In this document: positions 53,687-64,000 of the stretch, in pieces
Numbering within the stretch: position 1 is the stretch's first letter
Layout: each line of letters begins with the position of its first letter
DNA from: Lycorma delicatula
Taxonomy: Eukaryota > Arthropoda > Insecta > Hemiptera > Fulgoridae
Reading direction: 5' to 3'
Assembly (NCBI RefSeq): GCF_047948215.1
Contig: NC_134455.1
Span: 344,930,997-344,994,996 of the forward strand
DNA: 64,000 nucleotides
The notes under the pieces: model-generated
What the model saw: only the letters and a program-made list of their open reading frames with translations
Databases searched by the model: none
Told to the model about the DNA's origin: nothing
Position numbers and translations under genes: made by a program

Positions 53687-53710
53687 CTGCAATAAGAACG
53701 GCATTGCAAC
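53687..53710 (-). CDS. spen: candidate 24-nt micro-exon of spen
   Basis: On the minus strand a pyrimidine-rich acceptor (tttattttgccag) is followed by 24 bases and then a good donor (TTGCAG|gtaaca). In the phase required by the next exon (49482-49631, which needs two bases from upstream) it encodes LQCRSYC plus a split Arg, leading into SGSNGSE. Its length is a multiple of three, so it could be skipped without changing frame. No homology is long enough to prove it; RNA evidence would decide. Confidence 0.4.
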
Positions 53711-54829
53711 CTGGCAAAATAAACAAAAATAATAATTAATGTAAAAATAAAAAACATCAAATTAACAATACACAAAAATACATATACATATATAACATTA
53801 ATTACATAAATATAACAAAAATAATTAACTAAACACAATTGTATCAATTATTAAAGTAAAAGCTGTTAAAATGTGTTGACAGCCTAATCAACTGGAGCCA
53901 AAAAGCAGCAGTGATAGATCACACCAGAGTCGGTCAAGAATAACGACACCACCACAAGTATCAGTAGATGATGAATCGATTTGAAACAAGAGTAGTAAAG
54001 CAAAACAAAACTCCAGCTATGAATAATATTATTATTTATCAAATAAATGCAAAACTTGATATTAATTATTTCCAAAAATGAACAAACGGGTCTCTTATTT
54101 TGCAAACTTATCGCTAAAATTAAACTTTTAATACAAATGTACTGCGCATTATTTTTTATTGACACGTTTGGTATTCAGAACGACTAATAAATATACCAAT
54201 CTTTTATTCTGATCAGTTTGTCAAGTAAGTGATTATGTGTTTACACTTATCTATCCTATTCCACTGATAAAAAATGGTATCACCACAGTATTGATTACAA
54301 TGGATCAAGGTAATGACAGTAAAAACCCAGTTTCAAGCAATATTAACATAAGTATATTAAGATTCTTAATAAAATAAAAAAAATTAACAATGCAGAAGGT
54401 GGTAATGAAAATTATTTCAACAAATATTTACATAAACATTGAAGCACATGCAGAAACTTTTGGTTTTTTCTTTTATTTTTTAATTAGTATTATTTAAACT
54501 GCAACAGAACAACACATAAATTTACTAAAAAAAATGGTAGGAGAAACTGACTTGCAAATATCCTTTCAGAAAATAAAATTTATGATCAATATAAAACCCT
54601 TAACAACCAAACATTTTAAGCATGAAAATACAGAAAGGATAATTAAGAAAAGAGCAAAATACATAGAGAAAGTATAATAATAATAATTTATTATATATAG
54701 AAAAACAGAACAAGCTTTTCAAGTGAAAAAAGGATACGTCCAATAAATAAACTGGATTGTCTACATGAGATGTGGATATTAAATAACGAGTCTAATGTTG
54801 TAAAATATTTTATTTTAAATTTATACATA

Positions 54830-55480
54830 ATTAATTATTATCCCCTTCAATATACACCCCCTCCTCTAACCCTACAATGCTCCATGTGAATTTTCCATTG
54901 TTTGAAATAGTGCTAGAAGTCTTCTTCTGTGAACTCTTTCATGAGGTGTGTCACTTTTTCTTTCACACCTTCAACAGTCTGCAATCTTGTTCCTTTTAAT
55001 GCAAATTTGACCTTGGGGAACAGATAAAGTCACATCCTGTCAGGTCAGGTGAATAAGGCAGATAGTCTAGTCTAACACAAAGATGTTATACTTGGCTAGA
55101 AACATCTTGACAGACAATGTAGTGTCAGCTGGTGCATTGTCCTGATGAAGAACCAATAACTTGTTCTTCCACAATTCTGGTCATTTTTTTCTTACTTTTA
55201 CACGGAGCTGAGCAAGGACCTTATATAAAGACAAGAATAGTTAACCGATTGCCAGATCGGATCAGATTACCAATTTTTTCAATATTTTTATCTGCTTTTA
55301 ACGTGGAAGGATAACTAGGACTAACATCAGCTTCAACGTCTTCTCAACCATCTTGGAAATGCTTAAACCACTCAAAAACCAGCGCAAATGATAAATATTC
55401 ATTGCCATATACTTTATATAATAAAAGATAAGTTTCAGTAGCAGTTTTTTCAAGTTTCATGTGAAATTTCAAAACAATTC
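54830..55480 (-). mobile_element. decayed mariner-type transposon relic
   Basis: The minus strand reads, from about 54950 down, MKEFTEEDF then HYFKQWKIHMEHC and GGVYIEGDN, the C-terminal EEFQKCFEQWKxRxEKCIxxxGxYFEGD motif of mariner transposases. The left end (about 54840, attattatccccttcaatat) resembles a mariner terminus. Upstream parts are badly decayed. Confidence 0.65.
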
Positions 55481-55981
55481 TTTAATAAAACCCTTCTCAT
55501 TTTTTCAATAAAACAAAAAACAAATGTTACCCAAATGAAGGCCACGGCCAGACTAATATGTCTACAGAAACTCGTGTGGCAACAGTTGAAAGAGAAGGCT
55601 TCATACTACACAGCTGTTGGTCATACGAATTTGATGCATGCGCAGTTCTTCTGTAGCAGCATGTCTCATTATTTAATAGCCACACCTCGTATGCAGCAGA
55701 ATGTTTATCTTTAATGAGGAGGAGTTGGAAAAGAAAGAATAGAAAATTATGAGAAAGATCTCGGAACCTAAAAAATAAAAAAAGATATAGAAAAAAGAGA
55801 CACAAAAAAATTAATTTGGAAAATGGAAAACTATCAGATACAATTATAGAAAATCTGATGTGAACTCCACATGACTTCTTTATAAGCCTATTAAATTACA
55901 TATACACTTTTTTTTTTTTTTTTAAATGAAAAGTAAATAAAATTTTATTTCATCAATAACTTGATATTTTTTCATTTTCTT

Positions 55982-56002
55982 TTTTATTATTATTATTATT
56001 AT
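55982..56002. repeat. (TTA)n microsatellite
   Basis: Seven consecutive tta-type triplets. Confidence 0.9.
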
Positions 56003-56229
56003 TGAATTATTATTCATCTTATTTTTTTTTTACAATGGGAGGTTAATAGTTATTAATAAATCAGTAAATTTAAATTTAAAAAAAAGGGAGATGAAGTCTG
56101 ATTCAAACCAATGTGTCTTCCCCTAAGATCCAAATATTTCATTAATTAAAATTTTATTTGGCTGTAACCCTAAAACTAATGAAAATAAGTACCACTTATA
56201 TGATTGAAAAGTTCTCAATATTACTGCAG

Positions 56230-56520
56230 TAAAAAAAAAGCTCAAAATCCAAATTCTTTTGGATTTTAGGCTTTTTTGGACACTTTTGGTTGTCAATTGC
56301 AATCAAACGGGGAGGTACACAACTAGAAGTTACAACAGTCCAAAATCCAAAATTAAAACATCCTACGGTTAATCGTTTTTGAGTTATGCAAGATATGTAC
56401 ACACACACATGCAGACATCACACCGAAACTAGTCAAAATTGATAATTCCATTGAAATCTGAAAACCAAAATTTTTCACGATCACAATACTTCCTTTACTT
56501 CGTAGAAGGAAGTAAAAAAG
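56230..56520. repeat. interspersed repeat with a hairpin-like end
   Basis: Ends in acttccttt...aaggaagt (56488-56513), an imperfect palindrome. Its interior phrases (gaggtacacaactagaagtt, gttaatcgtttttgagttat) match my memory of a common Auchenorrhyncha repeat. No coding potential. Confidence 0.45.
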
Positions 56521-57840
56521 AGTATTATAGACATTTAATCTGGACGCATGATGATCAGTAAGTAAGAAAATGATTGAACATCTAAACTCTAATCCCAAAA
56601 TAGTTAAACAGATAAAAGAAGTTAATAGAAGAAACAGGCATTAAATCACAGACATTATGGAAAGGAAAACTTTTAGAAGGAAGGAAGATTAAGAAACTTT
56701 AGGATTTTCAGGAAGTGGAAAAGAAAAAGACAAAAAAACCTGATCAGAAAAATGAAATTACGATTTAGTGAACAAATGAAGAATATCAAAAAAGATTAAA
56801 GAAGAAATCTAAAATGTTATTTCACAAGATCTAAACAGTCAAACAAAATCTTCAACAGAAATCGTCGACAGAGTAATGTAATTTATGTAAACAAAATTAA
56901 TTTATTTTTTAAACAGTTCAAGAATTGATTAAAAATGGCAAAAGAAACATAATAAGGATCTTTCATGTAAGCTGAAGTATTATGTCGGGTTACATGATAA
57001 AATTTCTCTCGTTATGTCTGCTAGAGTGGGATACTTATTTTTTAAAAACAAGTGACTATTCTTTTTAACGAAAGATAGCACATTCATAGATATAAGAATA
57101 AGTTGACATTTTTATTAATTTTGTAGATATCGATTAACATGATTTATAAATATGGATATAAACAATTATCTTAAACCCTGTTCTTTATACTTTGAAAATT
57201 CATTCTGATTTTTTGAGAGCAGATACTTAAAGTGAGAATATACGTTATTGTAATAAATATTTAATAATATTGACAAGATTGGCGTTTTATTATGCTGTTT
57301 CAAAGCAAAACAGTACAGTTTTATTATCCCAAGAGAATTTATCATCTAATAAAACATTAAATATTTTGCTTTATGAGCAACCAGAAATAGTATCATTTTC
57401 ATTAATGAGTATTTTATTTATGAGGTCAGCAAACCATTTGTAAAATACCATAACAAATGGAGCATAAAATCAAAACAACTGACATTAGTGTGTGAATGTA
57501 TATTAAAATTTGTTACAAAAAAAAATAAACAGAATTAAAACATTAATTATTGAAAGAATAATGATGTAGTATTCTTACTAAATTTTGTATAAGCTATAAA
57601 TAACCAAAAAAGTTACAGCCTGTAATAATCAACTTAATACAATTTCATAGTACAACTTTAATGCAGTAAAGAATCTTACTAAATCATTCCATAATTATGG
57701 AAGTAAAAATCAATAACATCTGGTCAAAAGAGATAAGGCAAATACAAAGCTATAGAATGAAGAACTATTAGAAAGCTAGCACCCATAAGAAAGAGAAATG
57801 ATCCAAAATGTTGCTTTATGTGGTCCTGTCAATCAAAAAG

Positions 57841-57868
<28 letters not shown>
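57841..57868. repeat. poly-A run
   Basis: 28 consecutive A. It could be the tail of a retroposed element, but no element body is recognised upstream. Confidence 0.95.
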
Positions 57869-57872
<4 letters not shown>

Positions 57873-58371
57873 TTTTGAATGGAAAACCACATAATAAAAA
57901 ATAATTTTTGATAAATTTTACATTTACGGATTATCAGATGAATGTAAAATGATTAACAATAAATTTAAAAATCTCAACCGTAGCTTTTCTTTGAATAAAA
58001 ATACTGATCGATAAATTTATTACATTTCTCCTAATCTAAAAAAATTTGATAGATTTAAACAGTTTCAAATTTAAAACAGATTTTAAACAGACAACCAATT
58101 TAATTTAAGAGAATGGCGACAATACGCATTGTAAAAATGTTTTTTAGAAGAACTACAAAAGCATTCAGCCATAAAAAATAAAATTCTGTTTGATAATTTA
58201 TCAGATAAATATAAAAACTACAAACAAGATGTTTTCAAAACTTACTTATTAAAATTTTCATCTTTTAAACATATCAATACTAAAGAATTTTTTATTTATA
58301 TTAATTTTGGAAAGTGCTATTTTTAAAATTAAAAATCCCCAAATATATTACACATTAAAATTAACATAACA

Positions 58372-58400
58372 AGACGTCAACACATAACATGTTGACGTCT
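58372..58400. repeat. perfect 11-bp inverted repeat
   Basis: AGACGTCAACA and TGTTGACGTCT flank a 7-nt loop (cataaca). Confidence 0.95.
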
Positions 58401-60059
58401 CTGAATCATTTATCAAATAATCAATTCTTTTAAAGTAATATAGTATTATAGGACGCACAGATTTAAATATATATATATATATGCAATATTATAATCTTTC
58501 AGTCTCCATGAAGCACAGAATTAGAGAATTAAATAAATAAATAAATAAAATTTTGAGATACAGGACTCTTAAGGTCAATATCTCCCTATTCCCTAAAATT
58601 GAAAATCAATCAGTATCAACGCCCCCACCTAAAGAAATCATTCTTCCAAATCAATCCAGCTGGTTCAGGAATATCAAGCAAAAACGTATGTTGGCCTGTT
58701 TTTACATATAGCCTTCCAGAATTTTTCCATGGTAAAATTGTTTTTTGATCAGAGGGATACATGAGACTTCTCAAAATCTTCAAAAACCCCAACATGCAAA
58801 ATTAGACCCCGATTACCACACTTTCCCTTAAATAATATACTAAACATTAGGTATAAAGAAAAAAATGTACAGCTATGAAAATAAAAAAAAAACATGACAT
58901 CATCAAACAAAACTCACAAAGTTTTAAATTTCAGCCTCATTGTTTTAAAAAACTATGACTCAAAATTTTGATAAATCAAACATTTTGGAAAACTAATAAA
59001 TATATGACCACCTATTGAACGACTCAAAATTAGGTCAACATCTACCAAGACATGATACTATAATACTGTCTGTCATTGCTACCATTTCTAAAACATAATT
59101 TTTTATTATTTTAAATTTTCTTTCATGGATTACATAACTTACTTGTACATCATCAGAGTTCAATAACTCAAAAATGAAGCCTCAAGAGGGGATAGTTTTT
59201 AAATATTAAAATCAATTCACCCCCATATCAAGTTTAAAATCTCCAATAATTAAATATTACTACAAGAATTTTATTTATCATTCATACAATGTCATCAAAA
59301 TATGATTGAATCCAGTTTAGAAATAAAATTTCCTAAAAAAAAATTCAAAGGACCAGACTGATGTACATATGAAAGCTAGATAAGTTCCTATTTACATAAT
59401 ATTTTACCTTCCATTTCAACTTCTAAATTTAAATCTATGTTTTACTTAATAAATTTCCAAAGTTCCAGCAGGATTACGCTCAAGAGTAATTTAGTTTTCA
59501 AAGAAAAATTAGTTAGAAGTAATTTGTTTTTTATTGGTTGTTTTTTTTTTATTAGAAAACAAAAAACTTTTATTACCTGAAAACACAACTGACATCTAAG
59601 ACTTTTGGATAAGTAATAATAAATTTATAAGGAAAACATTAATTTAAAACCAACTCCACAAATATCTGTATTCATAAATAATCACTAATTTTTACTAAAC
59701 CTATATAATATTAGAAGAACTACAATCAAGGATATACTACTCTCAACATAAAATTACAACTCGAAAGTTTAATGTATGCATTTATATTATACAAAGTGTT
59801 CAATCGGAAAAAGATACTAGTTCAGCAAGTGATTTTATGGCTAGGAATATTAAGAAAATCATCATACAAACATAGGTCCAAATTACAAGAAGAAACTTCA
59901 TTCTAAATCTCGTTACTTATCCAAAATTTGTCGTATGTGTATTTTCTATTTCTATTTTAATACTCAAAATATGAAAAAATGTTCTGTTAATTAACATTAA
60001 TGGTTTCACTAGCAACTTAAAATAATGGCGATTACTACACCTCACATTTAGTATCATAA

Positions 60060-60440
60060 AGTTTACAAAAACCCCGTCTAGATAGCGCTATAGCATAGCA
60101 GTAGCTCTAGAAGGGAAAGTATGGTAATCAGTCCAATTTGGGCAAATGCAGTTTTCATAGATCTTGACATTTTGATACTAAGAAATCCAAAAAACCAGAT
60201 GGAAATTTTTCAAATGTTAATGTTCGTATGTACACGTGGGTTCAGTGTTGGCCTCTATCACCTTATATGTTACGAACTACTGGACCGATTTTGACCAACT
60301 TGGTCAGATTACTTCTAAATATGGGACATTAATGCCACAAAATTTTCAAGTCAAGGAGATACGGCTGTAGTGCAAAGTCATCATCAGTATCTTGAGATTT
60401 TGCCTAATTAAGGTCTTATTTTTCTTATGCACATTTTTTA
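60060..60440. repeat. possible interspersed repeat
   Basis: GC-richer than its flanks, with phrases such as gttacgaactactggaccga and ttttgaccaacttggtcaga that I associate with insect interspersed repeats. No coding relic, no terminal repeats identified. Confidence 0.35.
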
Positions 60441-62539
60441 ATTAAAAAATAACAATATTTGGAAAAAAGTTTGCAAAATCACACCCCCAACCCAAAAAAG
60501 GCTATTGCAGTCATCTGCTATATTGTGACATCACAGATGAGCGACAGAATTAAATAAATGAATAATATTTAAAGTGTAAAAAAGTAACTCTATCTGGCCA
60601 AGTCTCACACTCAATCACCCAATCGAATCAGTACCTGGTGCATTAAGCCTTGTAGCTACACCAGTCTGCTGACTATACAAGCAAAATTTGTCCTACGTAA
60701 GTTGTGAAATTACACTAGTTTAGTTAGTGTCAACCGTTGCAGCTAGTACTGCCACACCCACATGAATTAAATACAGTATACGCACACGCTTTAGTTGGAA
60801 TAATTGAATTAAATAAATGAAAAACTATTATACTTAAATAAAATGGTAAATAATTTAAATTAAGTTGTGTGTTAGCCGTGAATCAGAAACGATCCACAGT
60901 TATATGACTTTGACGGTATACAGCTTTAGCCATGCGACAGGAAAGTCCTACAACTGTGTTGTCAGCTTTTTAAATAATAGTAGTAATTAAGGATTTAAAA
61001 AACAAACCCTAAAATTTCTGCAACTAATTCATCAAATACATAAATAAGAACTCAAAATAACTAACAAATTATGGATAGGAATTTTGTAATTTTTTAAATC
61101 TAACATCATTTATTTTCCCTAATGCTATTTCATTTGTTTATAATTTAAATAAATAATAAAGATTGTAATCATATCTACATCCTATTTTATAAATAATTCT
61201 ATATTCATGATTCTGCTCTGATAAGGTTTTTACTATGGTTTCCCTTAATCCATCCCAACTAATACTGAGGAAGTTCATTTTATTATACGTAGCAAATCTA
61301 TCCATTATTAACGTAATTATTTTATACATACCAACAGAATAAAACATTTATTTATTTATATCATTCTCTTCTGACTGTGTTGAAGAATGGTACAGAAAAT
61401 GTAAAGCCCCACTTTAAATAAAGTAAAAGCTTGTTATCCATCCTCTAAACTACATCAATACTTTAGGACAATCATTTATAGAATGTAACATGATCATTTT
61501 TTGGCCCTTTGTTTATTTTTATGAACTAATTCACACCTTAAACCCACTATTATTTTATGATAATCCTGTATTTTAAAATTACATTTAAAATGAAAAATTA
61601 GATCTCTGGAAATTTACTTCATTACAAGCATCTTGTTTAATGAAACTAACTATCAGATTTAATGAAACTAAACTATCAGGATTAATGAAACTAACAACAG
61701 GAAAAGTTTTCCTTTGGATAATAAGCACCATAAACGCCAATCCAAACAGCAAGTGTAAATATTGATGGCATGACCAATACAACATTGAATCATTAAAAGA
61801 ATAATTTCTGTTAGTAACAAATCATAAAATACGAATTTACAAAATTTTTTACAAGAAAATAGTTATATCTACACAAAAGTTGTTATTGATAACAGTTTAC
61901 AAGGTAATGAAATTACGAGTTAAGTCAGTTGTAAATATTTTAAAATTTCTAACACAATTACAATCGGTGGATGACTTGCAAGTATAGTAATAAACTGGCT
62001 GAAAGTATGTTTTCTTTTCTTTTTTTTTTAAAGCTGCATTAATTTTATTGATTTCATACTGTATTATATATAACACAGTGTATTACTTTAAATTGCATTA
62101 TATGAATTTTTTTTATTGTCATTGCTGCATGACATTGTATTGCTACAATGATATACCAACTCTCCTACTCGATTGTAAGATGTTATGCAAAGGCAAAATG
62201 AAAATAAATAAGAAAATATAATAATCAAACCAAACAGAACTATTACTTCAACTAAATACAAAGACATACATGGATATTAATTGAATTAAATATATCTATA
62301 ATGGGAAAAAAATACAAAAAAAAAATTATATTAAGTGAAAAAGGTTGGTTGTTGTAAGTGCCTGTTAATATATTAAATATAAATTTAATAATGCAGTTTA
62401 GTCATATAAAATCTAAAAAGCAGGATCGTAAAGGATGACAGGAGAATGTACAATAGACGGCTGAAATATAAAGCACACTGGAACGTAATGAGAGAACAAA
62501 ATGTCATACAAAGCGACAGGTGTTATTTTGTAGCTTCAT

Positions 62540-63345
62540 TTCCAAACTACTAAACATTCCAAAACTTGTTAACCCACTTGATCTCATTCTTGGTCAGTCA
62601 GCATTATTATGGAGTCAAGTGTGCCTCTTATGTCAGTGCATCTAAAACAACGTACAGTGATTGACAACAACAAAGATGACTTCCTTTTTAATATTGGGAC
62701 AGGAAATGAAACCCAGGTGCATCATTATGACCCAGAGCAAAAATAACAGAGTATGGAATACCAGCACAGCACTATGGTCCACCACAATCAAAAAAATTCA
62801 AGATACAACCCTCTGCAAATAAAATTCTCTTCACAGTAATCTGGGATTTCAAAAAATGTATGTGACAAACTATTCTGGAAGAGGGTCAACTGCAAATTCT
62901 GTGCAATTCATAGATATTACAACACCTTTGGAGACATTTTTCATATTTGGCAATCCATGGAGCCAACAATTTTGCAATTCAATCATGCTCTGCCACACAC
63001 ATTAGATACAAGTGTCAAGGCCTTTGCGAAGTTGAAATTTGAACCTATTCTATGCCCTCTATACTCTCCAGATTTGGTGCTCTGCAATTAAAGAGGGATA
63101 TCAACCGTATTCATTTCATCACATGTGGTAAACTGAAGGACCAGTGAGGTTGTTAATCAAGTAAAGACAATTATATTCTATAATGGTAAAAGAAAACTAG
63201 TTCACAGTTGGGAAAAATGTATGGTTATAACTACAGGGAAAAATAAATTATAAGTTTTTGAAGTAATTAAAATGAACCTTTATACCATAATTGTTTCATC
63301 TGATCTAATTTGAGTTATGAGAGACTGTGTATTACACTTAAACCA
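62540..63345 (+). mobile_element. decayed mariner-type transposon relic
   Basis: Plus-strand reading gives LFNIGTGNETQVHHYDPEQK (about 62680, normally IxTGDETWVHHYxPExK, with the first catalytic Asp now Asn), QSMEYQHS, a KKFKIQPSA-like stretch (about 62790), LYSPDLVLCN (about 63060, the third catalytic Asp position reads Asn) and SWEKCMVITTGKNK (about 63205). Interrupted by stops and frameshifts. Confidence 0.75.
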
Positions 63346-64000
63346 ACCTATATAGGGTCCTTGTCATGAACAGACATATTGAAAATTTATACTCAAAATA
63401 ACTAGAAAAGAATTTCAACAAAATAATATCAAAATCTTTAAATAAGTAAAGTAATCGATGTCATTATTTACAATAGTAACAATTAAGGGAAACTTTTATC
63501 ACAAAAGTTAAAGGATAATCTAGTTCCTAATAGTATCAAATGAGCCTTATGAACTAGAATATCTTTTTTTTATTGTCAAATAAGTTATTTGATATTGTTA
63601 TGTAAATTAAAAACTGCAGTATACATGACTTAAAAGTTGAACAACCAGTTCACAATTATTAAGGAAGCATTGCAAAGACTGCAACATCGAGGGTGACTTA
63701 TCTATTAGAAAGTTGACTGCTACACCAAAAACAGAAGTACTTGATAACACTGCTACAAATGTTTTTTCTCATCTTTTCAATCTTATCTTTTCTATACAAA
63801 ATTTAATTCTATCTTACACTCTAATAATAATAATACGTAAGGTGTAATAATAAGGAGTAATAATAATAAAAAAGGTGAGATCATATACTTCAGCCTCAAA
63901 GTACTTCAGTAAGAGGTGCCATAAAAAAAAAATAATAAGTGAATGAAACGTAAGTGGAGGATTTATAATTAACCACAATATACTATTTTGTTTACAAGGA

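Larger units (their letters stand above)
53711..64000 (-). other. presumed 5' spen intron, mostly repeats
   Basis: Over 10 kb with no exon I can support. It holds mariner relics at 54830-55480 and 62540-63345, interspersed repeats near 56230-56520 and 60060-60440, a 28-A run at 57841-57868 and an 11-bp stem hairpin at 58372-58400. If spen has its usual structure, the RRM1 exon is in or beyond this stretch. Confidence 0.45.

Noticed and set aside
53884..54165. 93-residue minus-strand open frame in the 5' intron
   Set aside because: No similarity to RRM1 or other proteins; composition is typical of AT-rich noncoding DNA.

Overview
The window reads as intronic and exonic DNA of an insect nuclear genome: AT-rich, GT-AG introns of 0.7 to 5.4 kb, and many decayed mariner-type transposons, SINEs and a LINE. 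A hemipteran is my best guess, because several repeats resemble ones I associate with Auchenorrhyncha; that is recall, not a search.

One protein-coding gene is supported. It lies on the minus strand and crosses nearly the whole window: a split ends (spen, the SPEN/SHARP/MINT family) orthologue. Sixteen exons between 49631 and 947 join, with matching splice phases at every junction, into one open frame of 4,190 codons. In gene order they encode a Ser/Arg-rich linker (49482-49631), RRM2 (47834-47976 plus 44118-44340), RRM3 (41668-41794 plus 40179-40359), RRM4 (end of 40179-40359, 38778-38884, 37949-38091), a Ser-rich linker (32280-32579), a single giant low-complexity exon of 9,356 nt (20847-30202), and seven smaller exons (17532-17806, 12289-12743, 10722-11238, 9285-9497, 5769-5918, 3778-3918, 947-1036). 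A possible 24-nt micro-exon lies at 53687-53710. The start codon and RRM1 should lie upstream of base 64000 or be unrecognised in the 53.7-64 kb intron; the C-terminal SPOC domain and stop codon should lie beyond base 1.

Everything else is introns and mobile DNA. Near-complete mariners sit at 7358-8649 and 17915-19128, both minus strand with terminal inverted repeats and both with a substituted third catalytic Asp. Decayed mariner-type relics lie at about 1690-2560, 2870-3275, 4560-5215, 39050-39970, 40690-41270, 54830-55480 and 62540-63345. Two relics of another DDE transposase family lie at 6560-9170 and 33150-33860. An RTE-like LINE with a 13-bp target duplication occupies 13181-16485. A 285-bp hAT-type MITE with a perfect 8-bp duplication is nested in a mariner relic at 39128-39412. 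Two tRNA-derived SINE families are present. No RNA genes, CRISPR arrays or second cellular gene were seen, and I found no convincing undescribed biological system; the most useful leads are the nested insertions, the micro-exon, the charged tandem repeats of the giant exon and an RRM-like ORF in the intron after the RRM2 exon.
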